Origin: Ophiura sarsii
Lineage: Eukaryota; Echinodermata; Ophiuroidea; Amphilepidida; Ophiuridae
Reading direction: 5' to 3'
Length of the DNA: 64,000 bases
Assembly: GCA_035610835.1 (NCBI GenBank)
Contig: CM069446.1
Coordinates: 1,007,001-1,071,000 of the forward strand
In this document: piece after piece, positions 36,968 to 49,300 of the stretch
Layout: each line of letters opens with the position of its first letter
Position numbering within the stretch: the first letter of the stretch is position 1
Notes under the pieces: generated by a model
Seen by the model: only the letters and a program-made list of their open reading frames with translations
The model's database searches: none
What the model was told of the DNA's origin: nothing
Position numbers and translations under genes: made by a program

Positions 36968-37354
36968 TGTGGAGATCCCGCCTCTTGTTTCAGGCGCACC
37001 CCTTCAGCTGCAAACGTGCTGTTGAAGGGTCCATTTATTTTTACGTATTTACAAGTTATTCGTATTTACAAGTTGTTCGTATTTACAAGTTGTTCCTGTA
37101 ACCTAGGAAATTGAGTTGTCACAGACCGGGATGATCCCCTACTCTTTACGAAGGAGTCTGTGACCTTTTAACGTGCTCGGATTATTGCACTTCCGATGCA
37201 CGAGACCATCATTTATACGTGACTTCTGAACCACGAGACAATTGAGACTAAGTACCTTGCCCAAGGATACAAACATGTTGGCCGAAGTGGTGCTCGAACT
37301 CACAACCTTTGCATCGTGAGACCGGCGTCTTATCCACTAGACCACACACGCTCC
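36968..37354 (-). mobile_element. tRNA-derived SINE, copy 2
   Basis: This is the reverse-oriented counterpart of 7047-7427. It shares the tRNA-like head (at about 37280-37354 here), the 'gtgcaataatccgagcacgt' body, the repeated 'acttgtaaatacg' and the 'gaggcgggatctccacaata' end. Similarity is high along the whole length, so the family was active fairly recently. Confidence 0.8.
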
Positions 37355-37470
37355 CGTTAATCGTTTATCTTTTGAATAATGTGCCATTCTGTTTTATTTA
37401 TGACATTAACGAGAGAAAAAGAGAGAGGGTTTGCAAACAGACTTTGTAATCTGGATTTTCAAGTTGTGTC

Positions 37471-39700
37471 ATGAACTATCAACTAATTTTTAAAAAAATT
37501 AAAAAAACCATGATAAGTTGTATTACTTTTAATGTTTCGGGCCTTCGGGATAAGAAGAAACGCCTTATTATTTTTGATTGGATAAAACGTAAAAAATGCG
37601 ATATTGCTTTACTACAAGAAGTGTACTGTAACCAAACTGATATTTCCGATTGGTCAAAAGAATGGGATGGTAACATATTTAGCAGTCACTGAACGAATAG
37701 AAGTAAAGGTGTATTAATTCTTATAATAACCCACAGAGAAATATTGAGGGACAACAGGTTTTTTTTACAGACAAAGAAGGGAGACTACTAGGAGTAAAAG
37801 TAGAAATAGAACAGGAAACTATTAACATTTGGAATGTGTACGCTCCAAATGAGATTAAAGACCGAAAAAGGTTTTTTGAGTTTCTGAAACAAAGTATCTT
37901 GGATCACGGTATAAATAGTATAAACCTATTAGCTTAATCCAATTCTTGATAAATTAGGTGGATGTACAGGCTGTAACAAAAAGAAAGTTATACAGTTTTG
38001 AAGAAAATATTAAAAATATCTCCCGTAGAATTTCTGTTTCGAGTTTTAATTGCCTGCAAGGGGAATTTTCTTAGCTTTCGAATAAGCTTTGTTTCATGAC
38101 AATCGATGGTCGGTAAGCAGAGAAATGATCAATTGTCTAAAGTAGTCATGAAATCACCTGGGCCACTTTGGTTTAATCAATGGTAAAATTACTGGGATGA
38201 ATATGAATGGAATCGAACCAGGAACATAGCAGTAGAGCGCTCTTGCTAGACAACAATGGTTCGTTTCAAGTGGTTAAAAGTATTACAAAGAAGGTTAGGT
38301 CTTTACAAATATTATTTATTTATTTTATGAATTTATTTATTCAAATGAAATAAAACTATTTGAAAAAAGAATTATATTGTTCTCTCTAATGTTCCTTGCA
38401 TGATAACGTAACCATTTAATTTATACAAGCAAGATTGTATGATATTATTGTGAAAGTGGCCCAATCCGATTTCTAGACGACTTAGTAGATTGGTCATAAC
38501 TTTTAAACGCAAGTAGTTAAAAAGACGAAATAAAATGATTCTGGTAGCCAAAACGGGACTTAACACAGAGCGTAAGAGATTTTGACATTGCATGATTTTA
38601 ACATTGAATTGTATAACTTTTTTTGTTACAGTCTGTACTGTACTAATACACAATATGCAGCGGGTGTATCAGTAAAATACTCAATAATTTCAGTCTAGTA
38701 GATATTTGGCGTAAAAAAACATGGAAATAACAAACGTTTTACGTGGAGTAGAAGGTCGTCTAAGGTCAAATCAACTTTAGATTATTGGTTTATACCTTCT
38801 GTGCTTGAAGAAATGAAATTACAGATACAAAAACAAGAAAAAGGTCCCGGATACTGAAAATTGAAAAATAGCCTACTACAAAAAGAAAATTATAATGAAG
38901 GGATTGAAAATCTCATTAATGAAACGACAAAGGAATTTAAAGATATTCTTAATGCAAGGCAACATATATGGGATATATGCAAAAACAAAATTAGAACGTT
39001 TTCAGTAGAGTTTGCAAAAGGGAGCAAAAAAGAAAACGATTTAAAAATGTGCAATCTGGAAAAATGCATGAAAATTGCTTTTGAAAACATCGTATCAGAT
39101 CCCAAAAATATTAATTTTGCAGAAGAATATGAAAAAATAAAACTGGAATATGAGTTACTTTATCATCACTACATGAAAGGTTTAATCATCAGAAGCAAAG
39201 TACAGTGGGCAGAAGAAGGTGAAAAATGTTCTAAATATTTTATGAACCTAGAAAAAACAAATATTTGCAACAAATCAGTAACCGATTTGATTGACAATGG
39301 GAATGTTGTGAAAAAACAAGATGATCTTATTAAAATGCAAGTACAATATTACGAGGATATAAATATTTTTAAAAAAACAGGTACAAGTTCAAAACATTCC
39401 TATGAAACTTTCGTTAAAGATATAAACATGAAAAGGTTATCCCAGGGTAATAAAGAATCATGTGAGGGGCTACTTGCTTCAGATGAGTGTAAAATATCGT
39501 TGGATAAAATGGCAAACAATAAAAGCCCCGGGTATGATGGTCTAACAGCAGAATTGTACAAGTGTCACTGGAATCTTGTAGGCCTATTGGTCATTAATTC
39601 TTTCAATGAAGCATATGAAAATAACGAACTCTCACCTTCACAGAAACGTGGTATTATTTCTTTGATTCATAAAGGAAAAATTTCAAATTTTGACTTCACA
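37471..39700 (+). pseudogene. Tx1/L1-like LINE remnant: endonuclease start and RT start, split by a foldback element
   Basis: The plus strand begins an apurinic-endonuclease-like domain: 'CITFNVSGLRDKKKRLIIF' and 'CDIALLQEVYC' at 37510-37625. Frames then break. 37967-38635 is an inserted foldback element. The protein resumes at 38861 with 'LIIRSKVQWAEEGEKCSKYF', 'MNLEKTN' and the RT beginning 'MANNKSPGYDGLTAELYK', then 'RGIISLIHKGK'. It stops at about 39690, before the YADD box. The order and motifs fit L1/Tx1-type LINEs. It is dead because of 5' stops, the insertion and 3' truncation. Confidence 0.8.
37967..38635. mobile_element. foldback element inside the LINE, TA-flanked
   Basis: The left end 'caggctgtaacaaaaagaaa' continues 'gttatac' and is matched by the complement of 'gtataactttttttgttaca' at 38611-38630. 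TA flanks both sides. The ends resemble those of the element at 58733-59814 (CAGGCTGT start). A diverged relative lies at about 28800-29000. No transposase frame is present. Confidence 0.7.
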
Positions 39701-40356
39701 ACTAACAGTGATTTTGCGGCGTGGGTTCAAAACTAGCGCTGGTTACTTTTCTTGCGTCTCTTTTTTGTAACAAATTAATAGTTTTAAAAACATTGGAATT
39801 TTGATTTATATTATACAAATGCATTTTTCCTGAAACCATAAATATGTTGAAATAAAACCTAAAACTGTAATACTGAATAATGTTTTTGTTTTTTTCTCAA
39901 AACGCGGCGGGAAGAGGTCGTTCAATCCAGCGTTGCCGACTTCCGTTGTGTTCATGCGATATTGCCACTACTGATATCGCATGGCCGTCGTTGTCTGTGA
40001 ACAAGTTCAGATTCTATTCGCCTTGACGCATACATTAGCGGCGTAACCTCGTACGCATAAACCTTGAATATTCGTGTACGTAGCTCATGTCCGGCACCGC
40101 CTGGGGAAGCTGATTAAAGTGTTGATGCCCTCTACTAGCTCTTCGTACATCAATCAATCAATGCGCCCAATTCTTGGATTGGCTTGGATACTTTGGACCG
40201 CGTTCACTTTGGCTTCGGCTTCGGCTTAGCTTATTTCACTTGAGATAATTATGTTTCATATTGTATCAAATTATATTGGTTGCCAATCGGATAAAATCAG
40301 ATGTGGTGGCATTTCAATTTTCATTAGTTTTGTTTCAGAATTTATTAGTTAACTGT
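39700..40356. promoter_or_regulatory. possible promoter/5' leader region of the aminotransferase-like gene
   Basis: 39900-40220 is richer in G+C than its surroundings and contains a hairpin 'catgcgatat'...'atatcgcatg' at about 39955-39983. An acceptor-like 'ttttgtttcag' lies just upstream of the proposed start at 40357. A promoter or 5' UTR exon here is an inference from position only. Confidence 0.3.
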
Positions 40357-43300
40357 ATGAGGACTTTAAGACTTACAAGTATTTTGCAAAAAGCCCGTTG
40401 TTTTAATCCAAGTAAGTTAATTTTTTAAAGGAATTGTTTGTACCGGGCATTTTGGTACCGGTTCAGAATTCTGCAGCTATGCTTTGCTTTAGTGCAGGAA
40501 ACCCATCATACGTTTGCTGATTTATATAGTGGTTAATATACCATTTTAAAGCTGAAATATTATATTTTAAGAGTATGATAAAAAACAATAAACACATTTT
40601 TGCGACTTTCACCCATTTCGTGGTGCCATGTCACATGAGCAAATGAGATTCATGATTGATGAGAATGAGTGTAAGTTGAGTGACATGTTGAGACTTTGTC
40701 TTTAATGAGTTGTCAATTGCTGGAAAATTTGAGTTCATGAGTTGTAAATAAACTCCGGTGGAATATAATTATAAAGACGCAGCGCCACAGGCTGTATGTG
40801 AAATTCGGTACCTGATAGGCGGTACGCATATTTCCTTGCTGTCTAAAAATGTGCCAAAATCGGCACAAATCTGCGGGTTATATGCAGTATTACTTTATTG
40901 ACTCCCTATACAGTATCCCCACCAGCCCTCAAATTAAGAAATGGAAAGGGCAAGGCAATTTCAGGCAATTTGAAAGGGGCACCAACTTCCACCAAGGCAA
41001 TTATGTACTTTTCAATGGAGTAAAAACAGCCAGAAGTTGAGGGCATCAAGGCAACTAGGTGGGGCACCGATGGCAATTGCCTTCGGTTAATTTGAGGGCT
41101 GATCCCCACCCACACAAACCAGGTTGATTCAGTAATCCCCAGTTCCCCACGCCCACAGCACCCAACAGTACTTATTTTTTATACACATCACTATAATCAT
41201 AACCCTCCTAAACCATTTCCCGTAGCTAATATATTAACCCCTTCCTTTCAATCCGCATTTACTAATCATTAACCCTTGGTCCGTGGATTGTTTAGCATAC
41301 CAACTCAGTTCATTAACCCTCACCCTAAAAAAAGCAAGTAAAGAAATCAGGTTGCATTATTAACCCCACAAAGTACTACTTGTACCACATCACTAAATAA
41401 CCCTAGGCCTATCTTTAACCATTTCCCATGGTTTTACCACAACCTGACATGACACCACAACCCCTAATAGGCCTATAACCATTTCCTGTGTGGCTTATAT
41501 GCGCCATGTGTAGGAGTGTGTGTGCTGCGGCAGTGAGCACTTGCGCAAACATGCACGCCACGCTTACCACAGTATGATTACGCAGTAGTACGCTCAATGC
41601 ACAATATCGTGCAATTCTAGTGGCATTTTTGTTATTTTCGTTCATCCAGAAATGGGACAGATAGTGAAAAAGCCAAATCCAAAATCCGAAGCGAATTGTT
41701 ATTGTGTCATTCGGCAACCCGGGTCCTCCTCCCCCTGTTCTTCAGTCCATCCCTAACTGCAATACTTCTACATAGGGTTAGGGTTATTTAACCAAAATAT
41801 GTATGATATTTAAAAAGGAAGACAAAAAACAACTCTATTTTCAGATATTTGGTTCGGTTGCATAGGGAAAGTCAACTTTGTTTTCATCCCTGAGCTATCC
41901 AGACCTTACGGACCTTATCCAGTGAACCCAATACCAATGTAAAGTCAATCCCAATCAGACCTGGAAATAGTACCAACCCACCGGGTGGGGGTAAAACCTA
42001 GTACAACAAATCATACTTAGTGATATTTGTCATCAGTTGGTATTATTCATCATAGGGTATTTTGCATGTTTCACTATATCTGTCCCCATCCTAAGTATGA
42101 CTCCTTCTAAATATGATTTTCGTGTTAATTTCTGTATCGCTTACCAGAGCTCAAAAACACACTTCTTTGTGCTTGTTTTTATCTACTCTTTCTCATCTAT
42201 CTTGCCATTCGTTTAATATTTTGTACAAATGCAATATTCCCTTGAAATTTGAGGTGAAATTCTAAGCCAATTCACTTTAACGGCACTTGCGATGTTTATC
42301 GAAATCGGCACCATGTTTTATTATAATAGACTCGTTTCAATACGTTCGTAAGTTCGTAAAAAAGTGATGTGCGTATAAGATGTTGGCGATGGGAATGAGA
42401 CTAAATTCACCCCACCAATCATTCGAGATGCACTCCATTCACTTTTTACAGCAAATGAAATTGACAGTTTCTCGCAATACAATTTCCCCATACGTTGGTA
42501 GGGGGAAGAAAAAAAACCACCAACGTATGGGTTTCCTGTACTAGGTAAAACCATGGGAAATGGTTTAAGATAGGCCCACCCACCATGCCCATAGCTGGTT
42601 ACATTCAAACTCACAGTACTGTAAGGGAGTTACATGGGCTGGTGGAATATATGTCGGGCAGGTATTTTTGTGAGTTATCTGCCCAACTGGCTGGTTGAAA
42701 AAAATCTGAAGTTCCAGCCCCCTGAGGGAGGTACTCCCGTATATTGGCCATACAGGTATGTGCGGCTGCCAATACCCCCTTTTCACGCCTTTCGGCCGCT
42801 CTGTAAGACCCCCTTTTTATCCACTGGCAGTTCCGTAAAACCCCCTTTTCATCCATTGGCATTTCCCTTAGACCCCAAATTCAACCAAAAATCATAAAAT
42901 GTCTGAAAATCTTATGAATTTGAGTTATGTCGCCTCAAATTTGGCCTAAATTCAGTTCATAAGGCAACATTTTGCCTAAAATTCAGTTTATAAGACACAA
43001 TTTTGCATAAGAATTCAGTTCAGTTCGGTAAACCCCTGTTTTCAGTCGCACACTCCTACCCTCTTCAAATTCAAGTACCAACCCCCCTCCCCCCCCCCCC
43101 CACCTGGGTTCCTGATCCCAATTATCAATATAAATTTAAAACTAATGTTGCTATAGACTACATGTACGCTCACACTTGCGGACTACGCTGGAAGTCAGGT
43201 TGATTATCAGCATTGTGTGTGGCTTATTTAGTTATTTTTGCATAGCAAAACTAACTGCACACATTTAATTGTTTGTGAAGCAAAGATATGAACATTGAAG

Positions 43301-46300
43301 ATCTTATAGTAATTTTAATTTGTGTATTATTTTTAAATTACAGGTTGAACTGTGAATGGATTCATGATTGTCAAGCAAGCTACTGTATATTAGAAAATCA
43401 TGATGAACGCAAACATGATCATTGCAGCAGTCTACAGATCATAGCAACTTTCAAATGGATACTACGGGACACAAATTTGGTCTGACCCCGTATGCTTGTC
43501 TGTACATTGGTAAGTTTAGAGGTTTTTTTCCCCCACAGTTGCCTCATAATATGTTCCAACACAATGTTTAATACAGGTCACATTTCTTCATAATATTATT
43601 AGTACAAGGGTATTACATGTATGCCATAATGGTAAGAGGAGATTCCTTAAAACTTGTTTGTGATCAGCTCCAATTTGGTAAAGCCTCCTTACAGCAGCTA
43701 ATGAATACAGAAGGACACGGGCACGCATTAAGTCATCAAGCGCACTGTACATTATATTATGTAACACAAGCATGCGGCCAAACTCCTAGCTTGTGGCCAT
43801 AATCACATTAATACACTTGGATTATTTTTGATAAAAAATATATATTTCTTGCCATTAAGAACTGATTAATATTACAGTATGTGATCTTGGAATGTATGTA
43901 CGATTTATGATGAGAAATGTTAATCTGCAAGAAAATCTGCTTTTATTTTTTTTTACTATTGAGGGCGTTCCCTGGAAAAGATCACATAATAATATGCCTT
44001 TAATAGAATAATCATTTAAAATGAAACTACAACATTTACAACTGCACTTGTAACTATAATGTCTTTCTCTCTTTGACGATATCTTACAGATGCCAGCTGG
44101 AGTGACTGCCTGTTTGCTATACTGAGCACCCTCAAATCCAATACAGACCAAAGAAACATTATCCAACAGTTATCTGAGTTATGGAGCAGCCACCAATCCA
44201 AACCAAAACACGTCCTGCCATGTCTCTCAGTCCGGACAGGCTTAGACTTATTCCTCCGTGTCAAACGCTACCCCTTGGGGTCAGAGGTCATAATGAGTGC
44301 CATCAATATTCCCGATATGGTACGCGTCATAGAACATCATGGCCTTAAGGTGGTGCCTGTCGACATTCATCTAGAAACACTTTCTCCAAAATTAGATATT
44401 CTAGAAACACTGATCGGCCCAAACACTGTGGCAATATTGGTTGCTCACATTTACGGCAGGGTATCGGACATTGAGGGCGTGGTTACACTTGCAAAGAAAC
44501 ACAATCTAGCTGTTTTAGAAGATAACGCCGAGGTGTTTCACGGTTTGAAATATGTGGGACACCCGGAAGTCGATGTCTCATTTTATAGTTTTGGCATTAT
44601 CAAACCGATCACCGCATTTGGTGGAGCAATGATAGGAATAAGGGATCAAAAGTTGTATGAGGCCATGCATAATCTCTACCAGCAATATCCAATACAAGAA
44701 GTAGCCACATACCTGAAGAAAGTCATGAAATACGCAGCCATTAAGAGTCTCCTTAACAGCTCATCTGTCATGCGTGTTTCCATGCCCTGGTTTAAATATT
44801 ACAGATTTGATTACAAAGAGGCATTTGTGCATAAATTAAGAGGTTTCCCAGGGGACTTGATGGGCAAGATTAGAGAGCGTCCATCGACGGCACTGCTTCA
44901 TACCATGTACAGAAGGTAAATTTATAGGAAATTATCGATCGTGCATAAATTGAGAGGTTTCCCAGGGGACTTGATGGGCAAGATTAGAGAGCGTCCATCG
45001 ACGGCATTGCTTCATACCATGTACAGAAGGTAAATTTATAGGAAATTATCGATCGTGCATAAATTAAGAGGTTTCCCAGGGGACTTGATGGGCAAGATTA
45101 GAGAGCGTCCATCGACGGCACTGCTTCATACCATGTACAGAAGGTAAATTTATAGGAAATTATCGATCGTGCATAAATTAAGAGGTTTCCCAGGGGACTT
45201 GATGGGCAAGATTAGAGAGCGTCCATCGACGGCATTGCTTCATACCATGTACAGAAGGTAAATTTATAGGAAATTATCGATCGTGCATAAATTAAGAGGT
45301 TTCCCAGGGGACTTGATGGGCAAGATTAGAGAGCGTCCATCGACGGCACTGCTTCATACCATGTACAGAAGGTAAATTTATAGGAAATTATCGATCGTGC
45401 ATAAATTAAGAGGTTTCCCAGGGGACTTGATGGGCAAGATTAGAGAGCGTCCATCGACGGCATTGCTTCATACCATGTACAGAAGGTAAATTTATAGGAA
45501 ATTATCGATCGTGCATAAATTAAGAGGTTTCCCAGGGGACTTGATGGGCAAGATTAGAGAGCGTCCATCGACGGCATTGCTTCATACCATGTACAGAAGG
45601 TAAATTTATAGGAAATTATTAAAGAAGCATTTGTGCATAAATTAAGAGGTTTCCCAGGGGACTTGATGGGCAAGATTAGAGAGCGTCCATCGACGGCATT
45701 GCTTCATACCATGTACAGAAGGTAAATTTATAGGAAATTATTAAGCATTTGTGCATAAATTAAGAGGTTTCCCAGGGGACTTGATGGGCAAGATTAGAGA
45801 GCGTCCATCGACGGCACTGCTTCATACCATGTACAGAAGGTAAATTTATAGGAAATAAGTTGTGACCGGTTTTGACCTTTCCCTCATTGACCTCTAAAGG
45901 TAACCTTTCCTCTTTGAGTAGGGAATGAAATTCACTGGGACAGCTCGGCCGTAATTTGGCAAAATAGCGTAATTCAAAAATGACGTTTTTGAGATATGAG
46001 CACTTTAAAGTTTGAGAGTTTGCATTTCTCTATTATTTACAGATGAAATTGATTTAAAAATGGCAATGTGCATTATGTTTCATTTTTTTAATTATTAAAA
46101 ATTTAAAGGTAGATGACCCGATCACATTTTCGTAACACAGAATTATTTCAAACATACGGAGATTTTCATATCATATGAAAGCTCGTATTTTTCTCATCAT
46201 CATACTGAAATTTGACGGCCTAATTCGGTATAATGACAGAGAAATCGACGAAATAGCGTTGAATTACTGCGAATGGTGGTTACCACAGATATAGTTTGTG

Positions 46301-49300
46301 TACTACTCAATGGGTACAGTTCTCAGCATCTTGTGCGTCTAAAATAAGAACCATAATAGCTATGCATCTCAAATTGTGGGACACAACGTTTTTAAGGATG
46401 ACCTTTCATGTAGAATAGAAAACTTCAAATTGAAAATCGGAACATCTACCTTTAAGTAAAGTAAACTATTTTTACTAAAGATACAGCTGAATTTGTCCAG
46501 ATACGGGGGTTTGCCAATCCGACATCTAATTATACGCAGAGTTAATCTTGCAAAACAGCGTAGCTCAAGTTAACGTGTAATTCTTTGGTTACAATTTTTT
46601 CGCCAAACCCGCGTATCTTGTAGCAAAATAGTTGTTTGGAAAAGGCCCGTAACTTAGAGATACGCTGTTTTGCCAAGAAACTACTAGATTTTGAAACACG
46701 TAACTCAAATAACGCTGTTTTACCTTATTAAAATGCTAAAAGTTGCAAAATAAGGCTGAGATACGTTACACTATCTTTAAAACGGTGCGTCAAGGTCTTT
46801 TGAGATGCTCACAGATAAAAAGAGCGCCCTCGATTTCCCCAGAAATGCATGCAACTCAAAAAGTCAATATTTTGAGTTACGCTGTTTTGCTAAATTACGG
46901 CCCAGCTGACCAGTCAGGGAAGGTTAACATGATTTTAGATGTCATTCCGATTGTAAGATTTGTAGCTATATTAAAGGAATTGAACAATTTTGAATATTGC
47001 TGTAAATTCACCGAAATATCCTGAAACTTTTGGAAAAACAAAAAAAGCCTGACCGACCCTATCTGTTTGCCCGTAGAGAAGGTGTGTTTTTTGTCTCATG
47101 ATAACAATAGTTGTCAAGGCTCAAGATAAGCGGGCGCTGGGCGATTTGTACCCCTCAGTCATCCTGCCATAGCGCCCGGTAGTGCTGAAAAATAAACAAC
47201 CGAGCTCTGATATTTTGTCCAAACCAGCGCCCGTTGATGATAGGTAAGCTTGCCTAAGACATCAAATTTCAATTTGACAATACGATTTAATAAAAAGTTA
47301 GCTCCCGGTTGACTGAAAGTAGCTCCTGGTTCTCAATAAATCCCATGATCTGGACGCTACTTTTGAAAAAAATAGCTCCAAAGTAGGTAAAAAAACTGTT
47401 ATCTTGAGGCTTGATAGTTGTACTTTTTTTACATCACTTATTATACAGGCTGAACAACTTTGATGATGCAAGTTTCCAGCGCAACACAGCCAAATGTTTA
47501 TATGTGAGTGAACGATTGCCAGGAGCTGTAGAACATATTGGGATGAAGACAGACCCATGCAACTACTGGCTTTTCCCTGTTGTTGTTGTAAGTTAAGCAT
47601 TGACATTATTTTCTGTTAAAGGTATATGTGATCTTTTCCATTGGAAAATCCTCAAAAAAAAATTGGAAGCAGATTTTCTTGCAGATTTACTTTTCTATTC
47701 ATAAATCATAAATATATTCCAAGTTACAGAGCGATACAATTCCTAATAACCTCAAAATCATGGTTTAGAGTGAATTTAGAGTAAAATTTGACAAATTGAT
47801 AGTACCGCTCGGTACAATCTATTTTTCAAACCATGATTTTGAAGTAATTAGGAATCGTATCGATCTGTATCTTAGAAGATCTTTATGATTTATGATCAAA
47901 AATCCAAATCTGCAAGAAAATCTGCTTTCATATAGTAAAAATCAATGATAGAGGGCGCTACTTGGAAAAGATCACATAATATGCCTTTAAAAAAAATCAA
48001 GAAAACACACAAATGTGTTTAGGTTAATTTATGTTCTATCAAGGATTATCATAGAATTCTACCTATAAATACCCAATGAACTGTGGGTAATATTGTGACG
48101 AACGCAAAAAGGACAAGCCACTAAGCGATCGATATCGGGTTGACCAGAACCTCCTGTGGACAAAAGAACCCATTAGCACCTAGGACAGAGTTAGTCGAAT
48201 GGGTTCGATGCTTGTGCCTCTTCCCGTTTACTATAATTTAACTCCTTTGATTCTATTATTAACTGGTCCACATACAGGGTGAAAAGAAACTGTAACACTA
48301 ACAGAAACCATCTTGTTCAAATTTGAGACTTTTCAAATATCGTAAGAAAAACATATTTATTAGTAACTTAGTATGAAAAAATGATGTAAATCTCCAAGGC
48401 ACTCAATTTATTTACATGTTTGTCGATCCACGAGGTATAAAACATGTAGGAGAGCAAGAAATAACATTCTTCATACAATTTGTAAAACCTGGGATTAATA
48501 TATGGTGAAACTGAAATGAAATTTTAAACACAATGTATTTAATATTTAGATGGAGAAACATTGTAACATTTATATGAAAAATAGTACTCTTAGACAACAT
48601 TTTTGTCTTATAATCAATTGTAAACCAATAATAGGAGGTAATAATAAAGATTGCAATGGCAGAAAAACAAGTATTTTGCCCAGGTATGACTTCTGTGGAC
48701 ATGTCAATTTTGCACATGATAAGGGGGGGGGGGGGGGACTCAAGGAAGTTTTTGATTTGATTTTTTGAATTTTGTAAGTGCTGTAATTATTGGAGTTTTA
48801 ATCAAATGCATATATAAAAGTATACATTTTTGGAAAGGAAATATAGATCAGAGAATCCAAATTTTGGCGTCAATTTTGACCAAAAATTTTGATTTTTTTT
48901 TTTTTAGAAAATCCCAAAATTCATTTTTTTAACCCAATTTTTTTTATCGCTTAATTATGATGTGAAGACACTAACTTAGGGACAAATTTCTCATTTTTTA
49001 ATGTAATCTAATATTTTGTGAAATTTGGACCAAAAAGTACCAAAAAAGTGGGAAAAAAATAGAATTTTTTTTTTAAACATTTTTGGTCAAAATTGATGCC
49101 AAATTTGGATTTTCTGATCCATTTCCTTTCCAAAAATGTATACGTTTATATTCATTTGAGTCATAGTTCAATAATTACAGCACTCACAAAATTCAAAGAG
49201 TGACTTCCTTTGAGTCCCCCCCCCCCCCTTAAACTACCATATTTTATAAACACAAATAATCCAGACCTTAGATTTGTTGTCCAGTGATGCTCTATAACAA

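Noticed and set aside
41415..41717. 100-codon minus-strand frame
   Set aside because: It lies in the tail of a dispersed repeat shared with 63260-63400, where the frame is not conserved.
45283..45840. Separate short genes encoded by the repeat units
   Set aside because: Each unit meets TAA at the copied donor and has no start context. They are copies of an exon edge.
44827..45857. CRISPR-like regular repeat spacing
   Set aside because: The units are contiguous 114-bp copies of coding sequence with no unique spacers, in an animal gene.
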